A stretch of 64,000 bases of DNA from Stramentimicrobium sp964433555 (GTDB lineage Bacteria; Atribacterota; Phoenicimicrobiia; Phoenicimicrobiales; Stramentimicrobiaceae): NCBI GenBank assembly GCA_964433555.1, contig CAYSRG010000009.1, forward strand, positions 1 to 64,000. Reading direction: 5' to 3'. The notes under the pieces are model-generated. The model did not search any database and was not told the origin of the DNA. It saw nothing but the letters and a program-made list of their open reading frames with translations. Every line of letters begins with the position of its first letter. Within the stretch, counting starts at the first letter, position 1. Below are positions 6,046 to 15,692 of this stretch, piece by piece. Position numbers and translations under genes: made by a program.

Positions 6046-9015
6046 TTACTTACTATTTAAAAAATTTTCTAATACATTTTCTATAGAATCAAACCAATAT
6101 TTCTTATAGCCACCTTCAGAAACCCTATTAACATCATCTGTTCGTAAAAATGCATATACTTTACAGATAAAACCATTATATTTAAACTCCCTAATTTTCC
6201 CTTTATTATCTTCAAATATCATTTTATAGCCAACAATTTTATGCATATAATCAGAATGTTTAATACCTTTTGGATCTATAAATACAATTGAATAATTATT
6301 ATCTTTTTTGAACCAAAAAATAAAATCAGGTTTAAATTTACTTATTCTATTTGAGTCAGGATGGTAATAGGGTATGTATATATTATCTAGGCTCTCATCT
6401 ATCTTACAAAAAGCCCACCAATCGAACTCTTTAAAATAGTTATCATCCTTATTTAAATAAGACTCTAAATCATTGACAAATTTAACTTCACTTGGGGTTT
6501 TGATGATATGAACCATATAATCAATCTTGTCTTCATCACTTAGTACTAATGGAACATAATAATGATTGGCAATATATTTTAGTTTGATTTTTTTATGCTC
6601 ATACTCATAAGTTTCTGTAGCTTTTTCCATTAGCATATTTTCAAACATTTGACGAGTATCTCCATTTAGTTTAGCTAGATTATCCTTATATTTTTTCTGC
6701 TTTTCCGGATAATCTTTAACCTCGTTAATTTTCTGCTGTATTTCTTTTAAATCTTTCAGGTGAACTTTAATATTCTTGAAATGGTTTATTTCATCTTCCA
6801 GTTGTTTGAAATCTTTTAATTCTTCCGGCACAACATTGAAATAGTCAAATACCCTCTGAACAAAAATATCGATGTTTCGAAATCTTTTTGCCTTTTCTCC
6901 TGTTTTGTAATAATTATCCGGTTCTTGAAGGCTATCCTTAAAGGCTATTATCTTCTCTGGCGTAGTATTATAATTCATTAGAAAAATTTTCTCATCATCA
7001 ATATAATCAACAAACTTCTTTAAAATCTTAATATCAGTTTCAGACACCTCAAATTTAGCTTGTCCTCTCTTTTTTAAAATAGAATAACTTACAGGCTTAT
7101 AGGTGGGAATTAATAAATTTTTCTTATCTACTGATTTATTAATAAAAAATGAGAGCTGTTCACCTTTTTCTTTTCTTTCCTGTTGAAGCTCATTTATTAC
7201 TGTTAATAGGGCACTTCTATTCGTTCCAAAAATAAATAATGTCTCTATTGGCTTTACAAGATCTTTTAATTTTTTAAATAAATCAATATCTATGGCCTTA
7301 TCATTATACAGTTCTTTCAATCTTCTTCTTTTATTAGATACAGGTTCAATTCTAACACCTCTTCCTACAGACTGAAGTATAAATTTTTTGGCATCTGTCC
7401 CAGTACCAATATTTATAAAATTGATTACATTAGGCCGATTAGAATCCCATCCTTCGTAAAAAGCACGGGAACCCATTAAAATATTGATGGGTGAATCATC
7501 TTTATTAATTCTTGCAAAAAATCCCTCATCTTCAAACTGATGGTTCACATTAAATCTATCCAGTTCCCCTTTTAACCAATTGGGCATATCTCCTGTTTTA
7601 CTTAAAGCAAAATGTTTGTCAGAAGTTGTTAATTTGAAAGCAACTTGCTTTTTATCAGAAGGTCGAAAAGATATTTCAATTTTACCGGGGCTATCAGAAT
7701 TAAAAACATATTTGATAATATCTTCAATAGCAATATTGTTAAAACATTGTTCATCAATTACTATTCGTTTATTATCCTCAAAAACAAATTCAGGTTCCTG
7801 TTTTAACTCTCCCCATAATTCCTCTATTGTTTGGATAAAAATTTCCTTCCTGATATCTCCTTTTCCAATTCTTTCCAGTTCCCTAAAAAATACTTTTAAG
7901 TCAGCTTCCAGTGTATTTATAGAGTTAACTAAAGTTAAAAGTAACGGATTATGATATAGTTTGTCTTTAATCCCAACACTTCGAATCTTTTTAAAATATA
8001 TCTTAAGATAAGTGAGCATAATTAGAGATTTTAAAACAATTTTCTGTTTTTCTTCATCATTGTAATCCTCATCTCTTCTGAATGCCCTTATTTCCTGTTG
8101 CAAAACATTTATGTGTTTACCATAGCCTGCTTGAATGAAAGAAGCTAAATTAAATTCAAAGGCAGAAGTAATTATATCTCTCTGGTCAACAAAAGTAGCG
8201 GAAAAATTAAATAAGAAACCATTCCTGGCTAAAATTGAATAAATATGTTGCCGTTTACCATCTTCTTTATCTCCTCTATGCGCCTCATCTAAAAATACAA
8301 ACCATTTACCATTATTATCATAATTTCGAAAATTAATAATTCTCTCTTTTTGTTCATCATTTAGATTATCAGAGCGATAATAAAAAATGGGAAAGCCAAT
8401 TAATAATCTTTCCCTTTTAACTTCAGGATACTCTTTTAGTTCTCTTAACTCAATTTTATCAGTACTTGCAAGATTGACTTCATCAACCATTTTTTTAAAT
8501 TGCTCCAACAGATCATCTCTATGAGTTAAGAATAAAATATCATGTTTAGGAATCTCTCCTCTTGCCATCAATATTTTTAAAATCTGAATTAGTTTAATAA
8601 GTATGATTGTCTTACCACTCCCGGTTGCCATCCAAAAGCACATGCGATTTATATAATTCCAATAAGGTATTTTCCCCTCCAGCTGTTCAAAATATTCAGG
8701 CAATAATGTACTTAATTTTCTATTTCGTTTATCTAGCTTAATATCCAGATCTTCAGCTAAACCGTTATCTTTATACAATTGATAAAATTGTTTTTTTCTT
8801 TCTATGTTAACTTCTAAACTTTCTTCTGGTTGGAAATCATGAAAATCCTCATAATATTTCCATAATACTTTTAAGGAATTTTCGACTGCTTTTTGCTGAA
8901 AATCCCAGAGGTTTATTTTATTTGATAATGATTTAAAATCGAATGAATTCCAGGTATAAGGTAAGTGAGTTTGACTGATATCATCTAATATATCCTGTAA
9001 AAAAGTTGTTATCAC
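6046..9015 (-). CDS. res: Type III restriction enzyme Res subunit (helicase-nuclease)
   Basis: The 989-residue protein is a superfamily 2 translocase joined to a nuclease. Walker A is A130-T-G-S-G-K-T136, motif II is D243-E-A-H246, motif III follows as FNFSATF, and the second RecA-like lobe has GSRAFYEGWDSNRPNV and QSVGRGVRIEP. The C-terminus has a PD-(D/E)xK nuclease: P896-D897 in KPDFIFWF, then D914-P-K916. Res subunits translocate on DNA and cut after collision of two Mod-bound complexes. The start is a GTG at 9013-9015 with GGAGA upstream; the frame is open for about 31 codons before it without an ATG. It follows the ATPase gene after a gap of 221 bases and belongs with mod. Confidence 0.92.
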   Translation of the reverse strand: MITTFLQDILDDISQTHLPYTWNSFDFKSLSNKINLWDFQQKAVENSLKVLWKYYEDFHDFQPEESLEVNIERKKQFYQLYKDNGLAEDLDIKLDKRNRKLSTLLPEYFEQLEGKIPYWNYINRMCFWMATGSGKTIILIKLIQILKILMARGEIPKHDILFLTHRDDLLEQFKKMVDEVNLASTDKIELRELKEYPEVKRERLLIGFPIFYYRSDNLNDEQKERIINFRNYDNNGKWFVFLDEAHRGDKEDGKRQHIYSILARNGFLFNFSATFVDQRDIITSAFEFNLASFIQAGYGKHINVLQQEIRAFRRDEDYNDEEKQKIVLKSLIMLTYLKIYFKKIRSVGIKDKLYHNPLLLTLVNSINTLEADLKVFFRELERIGKGDIRKEIFIQTIEELWGELKQEPEFVFEDNKRIVIDEQCFNNIAIEDIIKYVFNSDSPGKIEISFRPSDKKQVAFKLTTSDKHFALSKTGDMPNWLKGELDRFNVNHQFEDEGFFARINKDDSPINILMGSRAFYEGWDSNRPNVINFINIGTGTDAKKFILQSVGRGVRIEPVSNKRRRLKELYNDKAIDIDLFKKLKDLVKPIETLFIFGTNRSALLTVINELQQERKEKGEQLSFFINKSVDKKNLLIPTYKPVSYSILKKRGQAKFEVSETDIKILKKFVDYIDDEKIFLMNYNTTPEKIIAFKDSLQEPDNYYKTGEKAKRFRNIDIFVQRVFDYFNVVPEELKDFKQLEDEINHFKNIKVHLKDLKEIQQKINEVKDYPEKQKKYKDNLAKLNGDTRQMFENMLMEKATETYEYEHKKIKLKYIANHYYVPLVLSDEDKIDYMVHIIKTPSEVKFVNDLESYLNKDDNYFKEFDWWAFCKIDESLDNIYIPYYHPDSNRISKFKPDFIFWFKKDNNYSIVFIDPKGIKHSDYMHKIVGYKMIFEDNKGKIREFKYNGFICKVYAFLRTDDVNRVSEGGYKKYWFDSIENVLENFLNSK

Positions 9016-9236
9016 TAGAATTTCTCCGTTTTCCTGTTCATTAAGTTGGGAGATTATGCCCCTTGCACGAATTTCAGATTTATTTCGGGTTCGCTTCTGG
9101 TTTTTCGGGTTTTATACATAATCAAAACTATAAAATATTTTCCTGGTAAATATTTGTAAATACTCTAAAAAAACTAAAAGTGTATATCCAAACAATTAAT
9201 GTTTATTTTATTCCAGCAATTATGCATTGAATTATT

Positions 9237-11567
9237 TCATAGCCAATCATATAATAATTTTAAAGTTGATTTTACATAATTAATAATTTCATTTTTTGTA
9301 TATTCCCTATTGTATGGAGTTCTAATATCACCATGATGCAATGGATCAGAAAAATCACATAAATTTCCAAGTTCATCAATTACTTCTTCTTTGTTAGGGT
9401 TTTTGAATCTAAGTTTATTATCATCTTTTATACATCTAAGCTTTTTTACTATATCCCCTAAACAACAATCCTCACCAAGTTCATCAAAGAAATGGAAATA
9501 CCCGAATTTTAATTTATCTTCCAAACAATTTCTAATTAATCTTCTCACTTCATCTTTATTTTCTTTGATATCGCTACTTAAAAATTCTTCTAATTTTGTA
9601 AGATTTTTAAAATAAGGATGTTTTTTATCTTCACACAAATCCCATTCTCTTATGGCACCATTACATATCTGAAGGCACTTAGGTTTAATGCCTAAATCAT
9701 GAAAAGAATCATACAATTCAAAAGCAAAATTATTATAATGTGTAAATATAAGAACTTGTTTTGCTTTATTGGCTAAACCTTTAATAGCCTCTATAGTTCT
9801 TCTTTTTCTATTAATGTCTAGACTTGTTATAGGATCATCAAAAATAACTATTTTTTTGTTAGTATCATTATCTACATTAAGTTTTGCTAAAGAAAAAGAT
9901 AGAGCAAGAGCATTTTTATCTCCACCACTAAGGGTGAATTTTGTTTGTTGCAATGGATTGATTGGAAAACCATCCATTTCAAGAAAGTATTCAAGATAAG
10001 GCTCTTCCCCTCTTCCTTTATATCTAGTTTTGGGTTTTATTATTTTGAAGTTTACTCCAAATTTTTTAAGTACTTTATTAGTTTCTTCGATATATTTTTC
10101 AATTTTTTGAGACATACTTTCATTCAATTCTTCAGTTTTTTTATCTTTGTTCTTATTCAATGCAACTATTTCTTCTTCATATCGTTTATAATTTTTACAA
10201 AGACTATTAACTTCTGATGAATATCTTTTTTTTTGAATCTCAAGTTTTTTTAAATCATTCATTAAATTATCAATATCTGATTTTTCACTGGTTTTCAATT
10301 TATTTATTCTTTTATTTAAATGTTTAATTTTTGCATTATAAGCTTGAAAATGTTTTATATTTAACACTTCAATAAAGTCAAGAAAATCATTTATCTCCGA
10401 AACATGTACAGATTGTAATATACTCATGGCTTTTTTTTCAATTAATTTTTTTATTGAGTCAAATAAGGTTATGCTTTCTTTCTTAAATTGGTCTACTCCT
10501 TGTAATATAGGAATTTCTATACTCGGCAAAAAAGTTTTCCAGAATTCACATAAAGTATTATTATTGAGAAAACATTTTTCTATATCACTTATTATTCGTT
10601 CAATATTTATATTTCTAATTTCTTGTAATTGATCATCAATTGATCTCTTTAACTCTCTATATTCTTCACTAAAATATTGATTGTAAGCGTTAACAGTATC
10701 CTTTGCTTCTTTTAAATCTTGCTGGCAAAATGGACATATATTATCTTTTTTATTTTCTACATAGTTTAAACCCTGATATAACCACAACTCAGAATCTTTC
10801 TTTATAACATCTTTTAGTCTATCTATATGTTCAATTGTTTTTTCCAATGCATCATTTGAAATACTTTCAAGAGATTTTAATAATAAGTTTTTTAATAACT
10901 CAAAATTCATCGGTACCCTTAAATTTGGTATTTCTTCTAAATAGTCTTTTTGCCCAATCTCCTTTACCTTTTTAGCAACATTCAATTCCTCATTCTTTTC
11001 TTTAATTCTTTGATCTATAACTTCATCTTTAGTCAAATTAATAAAATCTTCTACACTATATAGGCTTTCAATTAAAATTTTAATTTGAGATCTTAATCTA
11101 CTCCTTTCAGGATGCTTTTTTTGATTTAATTCTTCTTTTATACTTTCAATTTCCTTTGCTAAAGAAAAGCCTTCTTTGCCCAATGCAAACCCACAAAGAT
11201 TCTTTTGATGTTCAGCATGTATTTCTAGCCCAGTAAAAACGTTCTCGTTAACAAAAAACTCATCATAAATTTCTACGTTTCTTAAATCTTCATTTAATTC
11301 TTTCCATCTATTGTTTATAAAGTTAATTATCTTATTTTCTTCTAATAATATTTCAACAAGTTGATCTTCACTTAATCCAAAACTTTTTCGTTCAGTTATA
11401 ATGCTTGGATTATTTTCAACTAATGATCTTAAAATTGAAACAAGGGTAGTTTTTCCAGCACTATTCTCCCCATAAATTAAAGTAATCTTACCGAATGTAA
11501 TATCCCCGCTTGCTTTAAAATCCCTAAACTGACCAATATTTTTAACTTTTATAATTTTTCTAATCAT
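9237..11567 (-). CDS. Rad50/RloC-like AAA ATPase with zinc-hook-like motif
   Basis: This 776-residue protein has an ABC/SMC-type ATPase split by a long coiled-coil. Walker A is G33-E-N-S-A-G-K-T-T41; the middle (about 130-530) is rich in K, E and L with a C278-P-F-C281 pair at a likely hook; the signature is FTLSGGDKNALALS near 540; Walker B is KKIVIFDDPITSLD near 565; and the H-loop is IFTHYNNF. This is the AAA_13 family that includes the anticodon nucleases PrrC and RloC. After the ATPase comes a domain with RNCLE near residue 677 (R-x3-E) and a late LHHGD near 740, which could correspond to the Arg-Glu-His triad of those nucleases, though the spacing to His is longer than I recall for PrrC. 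Its start lies one base after the mod stop (TGAAATG), so it is translationally coupled to mod. Confidence 0.75.
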   Translation of the reverse strand: MIRKIIKVKNIGQFRDFKASGDITFGKITLIYGENSAGKTTLVSILRSLVENNPSIITERKSFGLSEDQLVEILLEENKIINFINNRWKELNEDLRNVEIYDEFFVNENVFTGLEIHAEHQKNLCGFALGKEGFSLAKEIESIKEELNQKKHPERSRLRSQIKILIESLYSVEDFINLTKDEVIDQRIKEKNEELNVAKKVKEIGQKDYLEEIPNLRVPMNFELLKNLLLKSLESISNDALEKTIEHIDRLKDVIKKDSELWLYQGLNYVENKKDNICPFCQQDLKEAKDTVNAYNQYFSEEYRELKRSIDDQLQEIRNINIERIISDIEKCFLNNNTLCEFWKTFLPSIEIPILQGVDQFKKESITLFDSIKKLIEKKAMSILQSVHVSEINDFLDFIEVLNIKHFQAYNAKIKHLNKRINKLKTSEKSDIDNLMNDLKKLEIQKKRYSSEVNSLCKNYKRYEEEIVALNKNKDKKTEELNESMSQKIEKYIEETNKVLKKFGVNFKIIKPKTRYKGRGEEPYLEYFLEMDGFPINPLQQTKFTLSGGDKNALALSFSLAKLNVDNDTNKKIVIFDDPITSLDINRKRRTIEAIKGLANKAKQVLIFTHYNNFAFELYDSFHDLGIKPKCLQICNGAIREWDLCEDKKHPYFKNLTKLEEFLSSDIKENKDEVRRLIRNCLEDKLKFGYFHFFDELGEDCCLGDIVKKLRCIKDDNKLRFKNPNKEEVIDELGNLCDFSDPLHHGDIRTPYNREYTKNEIINYVKSTLKLLYDWL

Positions 11568-11568
11568 T

Positions 11569-14500
11569 TCACCACCAAATTAAGGGTTTAATGTTTTTAT
11601 AATCCAGATTATTTAAATTAACTTTTTCACCATCTTCAAATTCAACATATTCAGAAGTTATCTTTTTAATCCATTTTCCAAGAAGATTGGAAAGAGTTTC
11701 AGGTATATCAATATCAGGGTAAAGTTTTATGAGATTCACTTTTACTTTATTATTTTCATAATCAATTTCAAGTGCATCGAGAAGTTTGCTGTCTTTCATA
11801 AAAACATATTGACTGTATGGAGATTGGTTAGGATCATCAAATAAATCAGTATCTTTATATTTTACTCTTCTTAAGGTGTCTTCGTATTGTTCTAGCTCAT
11901 AATATTTAAAAAAACCACCTGCATCATTTTCATTATATTTTTCTTTTACAATCTTATCTCTGGAAATACCTGATTTATCATAAGCTAATATCTCTTTCAT
12001 TCTTGGCAAAACAACATCATAAAAATGATCTCCCATTTCCACTCCAATCCATTTCCTTTTAAGTTTGTGGGCTACCGCTGTAGTTGTTCCTGAGCCTAAG
12101 AAGAAATCCATTACTAAGTCACCTTCTATGGAAGTAGAATCTATACAACGCATTATTCCAATTTCTGAATTTTCAGTCGGGAAACTCCACTTACTTGCAT
12201 AACCATAAACATCTGACCAATTATCAGTTAAATATATTTTGCTCGGCTTTAACATTTGTGGATTATTATTTTTGCTTAATCTTAATTTTCCCTCTTCTTC
12301 GAGCTTTGATATAGTCTCTTGTGATGGGAATTTTCGCCCTTCTCTTGGTAAGATTTCTTTCCCAAAAATAATTCTTGCTCTTGTTAGAAAATTTCCATTA
12401 ATGTCTTTTTTTATATTTTCTTTAGATAACTTTTTTATCATATCCTCTGGTATTATTTCCCATGATTCACCCTCAGTATCAATTGATCGCCACTCTTCCT
12501 CTTTTCTATCTTCTGTAATATGCTTGAAAAAAGAAAAATCATTATCTTTACTAAAAAATAAAAACGAATCATGCCAAGTCGGAAATTTGTTACCTTCAGT
12601 TTTTATTCTTATTGATTTATTTATAATAATTTCATTTTTAAAATTTGCTCTTCCAAATATTTCTTCCATTATTGGTCTTACAATCCAATTTCCATTGTAA
12701 TCACAGCGAACAAAAATATTCCCCTTTTTATTAAGCCATTCTTTGGCAAGTTGTAATCGATTTTCAAGCAATGTTGCCCAATTAGCATCTTTGTAATTAG
12801 TTCGATATAGAAATTGGTCCGAAGAATCTAAATTAAAAGGGGGATCAATATAAATAGTCTGCACTTTTTCTTTAAGTTTTGGCAGGATTGTATTCAGAGC
12901 TTGGTAGTTCTCGCTTTTAATTAGCCAACCGTCTAAAGAATTATCTAAATCCTCAAATAGAGCTAAAATTTCAATCTCTAGGTCTTTGAAATATTTTGTA
13001 TCTATAGGAAAATATTTATATTTGGGATCTAGATATTTGCCAGTTAGATTATTTTCTATGATTTCATTTTTATTAAAACTATCATCAATTATTCCCAACT
13101 CTTTCCATTCGTCAATTTGCTCATTTATATTTGGGTGCTTAATAATTTTTTCTATTAAATTCCCCTCTACACTTCTTTTATAGGGGTTAGTGGTATCTAG
13201 AGGGGTGTCTGCGTTAGCAGACGGGGTGTTCAATTTATTCTTTAAAAAATCAACCACTCCTTCTAAGTTTTTCTTCACGTCTAAATCGGATAAATGAATA
13301 ATTTTAAGCCCAAAATCTTTAAAATATTCATCCCTTCTTGCATCATATTCAATTTTTCCATCATGACTCAGACCATCAATTTCTATAACAACACCTAAAT
13401 TTTTACAATAAAAATCAACAATATAATTGCCAATGATTTTCTGTCTGTCAAAATCTAAGCCTAATAACTGTTTATTTTTTATCTGTTTCCATAATAAAAC
13501 TTCCGATAAATTCCCTGCTTTTCTTAATGCTCTTGCTTTTTGTTTTAGATTTGGATTATAGGGTAATTCATTCCATTTTACTATCCCTGGATTAAACACC
13601 CCTTGATCCCCTCTCTCAGAGGGGAATTTTCCCCACCCTTTCATAGATGGATAATTTTTTACAATTCTGTCCAATGTTATTACATAGTTAGAATTCCTCA
13701 CAAATTTGGGTTTATTCCAAATTTTAACCAGTTCATCCTCAAACTGGCTGATAAAATCAATTATTTTAAAGGAAATCTCTTTTAAAATTTGCAATTGTTC
13801 TATCCTTTTTTCCGTCCACTCGCTTTCCCCGGAAAAGACATACTGATAAAGCCACATATTAAATTGTTCTTTTAAAAATTCTTTCGCATTTTTATTGATA
13901 AAATAATCAACTTCGCTTTGTTTCTCAAAAACCCTGAATGCTTTTTCTAATATATCTTCATTAACATCAATTCTTGCTTTTTTTAATGATTTCATAATCT
14001 CATTAAGCTTGGTAATTCGGCCTCTTTCTGAATACAAGACATTAAAAACTGGCACTTTATCTTTCCTTATTTCTTTAAAGTCATATACAATATCTCTTTT
14101 TTCATTTGCTTTTTTATACTGCAGGGTAGAAACATCAAAGAAAAATCTATATTCGCCTTTATCCTTTAATTCGTCATTTATATCAGCAGGCAAGTATACT
14201 TCTAAATTTTTAAAAATCCTATCTGTTTTGACATAATAGAGCATGTGAGTTTTCCAGAAGAACATTACATCCTTATCATCTGTATAGACTTTTTCATAAA
14301 CATTCTTGTGGATTGGAGTGTACCTAAAATAAATTGAGCCACTCTCAGAAAAGTAGGATTCAAAAAAGGTGTAGAGTTTATCAAAAAGTTCTTCTCTAAA
14401 ATGGGGGAGGAATTCAGTAGCTTTATTGATATCGTTTAAAAGTTTTGGGAAAACACCTTTTTCATAATACCTTGATTTGATACGCATTAAATTAATATAA

Positions 14501-14574
14501 CCGGATTCTCCTTCTATATTGGCTCCTACAAAAATATCTTTTAATGCATTGAAAAACTTTTGTTCTTTAGACAT
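11569..14574 (-). CDS. mod: Type III DNA methyltransferase Mod with inserted DUF559 domain
   Basis: The 1001-residue protein is a beta-class amino-methyltransferase, with catalytic motif IV (D577-P-P-F-N581) preceding the AdoMet-binding motif I (D823-FFLGSG829). Between them lies the target recognition region. It should methylate adenine at the recognition site and guide Res. Residues 1 to about 315 form an N-terminal region (YSERGRITKLNEIM and others) seen in the long Mod subfamily. Residues about 316-473 are foreign: a DUF559/Vsr-like nuclease domain flanked by low-complexity, repeat-derived sequence (see the mobile element entry). After it the methylase resumes at NLIEKIIKHPNINEQI. The frame is intact throughout. 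GGGGTGG lies just before the ATG. Confidence 0.9.
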   Translation of the reverse strand: MSKEQKFFNALKDIFVGANIEGESGYINLMRIKSRYYEKGVFPKLLNDINKATEFLPHFREELFDKLYTFFESYFSESGSIYFRYTPIHKNVYEKVYTDDKDVMFFWKTHMLYYVKTDRIFKNLEVYLPADINDELKDKGEYRFFFDVSTLQYKKANEKRDIVYDFKEIRKDKVPVFNVLYSERGRITKLNEIMKSLKKARIDVNEDILEKAFRVFEKQSEVDYFINKNAKEFLKEQFNMWLYQYVFSGESEWTEKRIEQLQILKEISFKIIDFISQFEDELVKIWNKPKFVRNSNYVITLDRIVKNYPSMKGWGKFPSERGDQGVFNPGIVKWNELPYNPNLKQKARALRKAGNLSEVLLWKQIKNKQLLGLDFDRQKIIGNYIVDFYCKNLGVVIEIDGLSHDGKIEYDARRDEYFKDFGLKIIHLSDLDVKKNLEGVVDFLKNKLNTPSANADTPLDTTNPYKRSVEGNLIEKIIKHPNINEQIDEWKELGIIDDSFNKNEIIENNLTGKYLDPKYKYFPIDTKYFKDLEIEILALFEDLDNSLDGWLIKSENYQALNTILPKLKEKVQTIYIDPPFNLDSSDQFLYRTNYKDANWATLLENRLQLAKEWLNKKGNIFVRCDYNGNWIVRPIMEEIFGRANFKNEIIINKSIRIKTEGNKFPTWHDSFLFFSKDNDFSFFKHITEDRKEEEWRSIDTEGESWEIIPEDMIKKLSKENIKKDINGNFLTRARIIFGKEILPREGRKFPSQETISKLEEEGKLRLSKNNNPQMLKPSKIYLTDNWSDVYGYASKWSFPTENSEIGIMRCIDSTSIEGDLVMDFFLGSGTTTAVAHKLKRKWIGVEMGDHFYDVVLPRMKEILAYDKSGISRDKIVKEKYNENDAGGFFKYYELEQYEDTLRRVKYKDTDLFDDPNQSPYSQYVFMKDSKLLDALEIDYENNKVKVNLIKLYPDIDIPETLSNLLGKWIKKITSEYVEFEDGEKVNLNNLDYKNIKPLIWW
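13157..13629 (-). mobile_element. In-frame DUF559 endonuclease cassette with inverted repeats
   Basis: The outer ends are perfect 12-base inverted repeats: AAATTCCCCTCT at 13157-13168 and AGAGGGGAATTT at 13618-13629. An inner inverted pair, GGGGTGTT (13223-13230) and AACACCCC (13595-13602), lies inside them, and a perfect 6-bp stem with a four-base loop (GTCTGC GTTA GCAGAC, 13207-13222) sits at one edge. Between them is a DUF559 domain: LRKAGNLSEVLLWKQIKNK, LGLDFDRQKIIGNYIVDFYC, VVIEIDGLSHDG and YFKDFGLKIIHL, with the D and E-x-D-G residues of a Vsr-type PD-(D/E)xK fold. The whole cassette is read through in the mod frame. Standalone DUF559 genes with such repeats are known from other bacteria; that this one is a mobile insertion is inference. 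Confidence 0.75.
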
Positions 14575-15141
14575 AAACCACCCCGAAATTTATTTTTCAC
14601 TTATTACCATTAATATTAATGCTTTTATATTAACATACAATTCTGACTACATCCTGTCAGGAATTATTTAAAATTTTTTAACATAGCAGTGTTCAGATTA
14701 TTGGTGGGAAAAATACTACCATATGTTACTACTTTTATTACAACAACTTTTATTATTTTAACAAATTAAGGAACTAAGTTCCAGTTTTACAAAAAACCTA
14801 CCGGTCTTCCAGTCACCCGGTCTACCATTCCAAAAAGAATCAAAAATATCTACCAATTTACAGAACAATAAATACTGTAGGCATGAGTGAATGAGATTAC
14901 TTCTTCACTACGCTCCTCGTATTGACAAAGAAGATGATGTTAAGTGCATGAGGTTACTACGCTTGTCTTTTAACATTAGTTAAAGACCATGCTATCAATG
15001 AGAGTGGGTTGGATGAATTAGAAAAAAGGCTGTGCACTTTACATATTGATATTTAGGTCAAGTTAGCCACTGGCAAGCAGTCCGTGGTAAGAAATGGGAT
15101 TGGGGATTATCAAATAGATATGGGTAAAATTTGAAAATATC
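14575..15141. other. Intergenic gap with degenerate repeat words
   Basis: No gene is visible between mod and the FmdB gene. The gap holds a GC-richer word, CCGGTCTTCCAGTCACCCGG (14801-14820), and a stretch at 14892-14930 (GAGATTACTTCTTCACTACG, then CTCCTCGTATTGACA) that looks like a decayed copy of the widespread repeat containing GAAGC...CTCCTCGCAATGACA seen in many genomes. A second, shorter echo (GCATGAGGTTACTACGC) lies at 14947-14963. The mod promoter should be at the left end but was not identified. Confidence 0.4.
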
Positions 15142-15170
15142 TTGACAAATCTGTTAAAATGAAATATTAT
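15142..15170 (+). promoter_or_regulatory. Sigma-70-type promoter for FmdB gene
   Basis: TTGACA at 15142-15147 and TATTAT at 15165-15170 are separated by exactly 17 bases. Transcription would start about 30 bases before the gene. The AAGGAG ribosome site follows at about 15191. Confidence 0.8.
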
Positions 15171-15207
15171 TTTTAATCGGAAACTTAAAGAAGGAGCTGA
15201 AAAAAAT

Positions 15208-15516
15208 ATGCCGACTTATGAATATCAATGTAAAAAATGCAGTTATATTTTCGAAAAATTTCAATCTATAACTGAACCACCCATACAATGCTGTCCTAAA
15301 TGCCAGGGAGAAGTATCTCGTTTAATCAGTAAGAATGGAAGCTTCATCCTGAAAGGAAGTGGTTTTTATAGCACAGATAACCGCAGGAGCAGCCTTCCCA
15401 AAGAAAGGTTAAGCAGCAGTCCTGATAAAGCCACCAAAAAAGATTCCGATAATTCTAATGGCAATTTTAAACCTGCGGAGGGAAAAATTAAAAAAGAATC
15501 TGCCAGTGTAAAATAA
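15208..15516 (+). CDS. FmdB family zinc ribbon protein
   Basis: The 102-residue product begins MPTYEYQCKKCSYIFEKFQS and has a second CPKC pair (QCCPKCQGEVSRLI), making the CxxC...CxxC zinc ribbon of the FmdB putative regulatory family, followed by the conserved FILKGSGFYSTD block. The tail is polar and lysine/serine-rich and probably disordered. FmdB-type proteins are small and their role is not settled. It is a single-gene unit with its own promoter upstream and a terminator downstream (15576-15601). A shorter paralogue lies at 48256-48483. Confidence 0.88.
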   Translation: MPTYEYQCKKCSYIFEKFQSITEPPIQCCPKCQGEVSRLISKNGSFILKGSGFYSTDNRRSSLPKERLSSSPDKATKKDSDNSNGNFKPAEGKIKKESASVK

Positions 15517-15575
15517 ATTTCTCAACTCTTTTATTTCTCTAATTTATGATTATTTTAAAGAATAATCTAGAAAAT

Positions 15576-15601
15576 AAACCACACCTCAAGCGGTGTGGTT
15601 T
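15576..15601 (+). terminator. Rho-independent terminator after FmdB gene
   Basis: AAACCACACC pairs with GGTGTGGTTT around a six-base loop (TCAAGC), giving a 9-10 bp stem followed by TTTCCTTTTT. It lies about 60 bases past the FmdB stop. Confidence 0.85.
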
Positions 15602-15692
15602 TTCCTTTTTAGTAAAATCTTTTTTAGTTTTAGCAGGTAAAATTATAAATTTAATCTATAGTAAAGATGTTGGTATCAATTTTTTTCATTCC

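Noticed and set aside
9013..9110. Possible N-terminal extension of res upstream of the GTG
   Set aside because: The frame is open for about 31 codons (KSEIRARGIISQLNEQENGE) but offers no start with a ribosome site, while GGAGA fits the GTG.
13157..13629. Intein interpretation of the insert in Mod
   Set aside because: No intein splice-block residues (Cys/Ser at the start, HN plus Cys/Ser at the end) are visible; the ends are repeat-derived low-complexity sequence.
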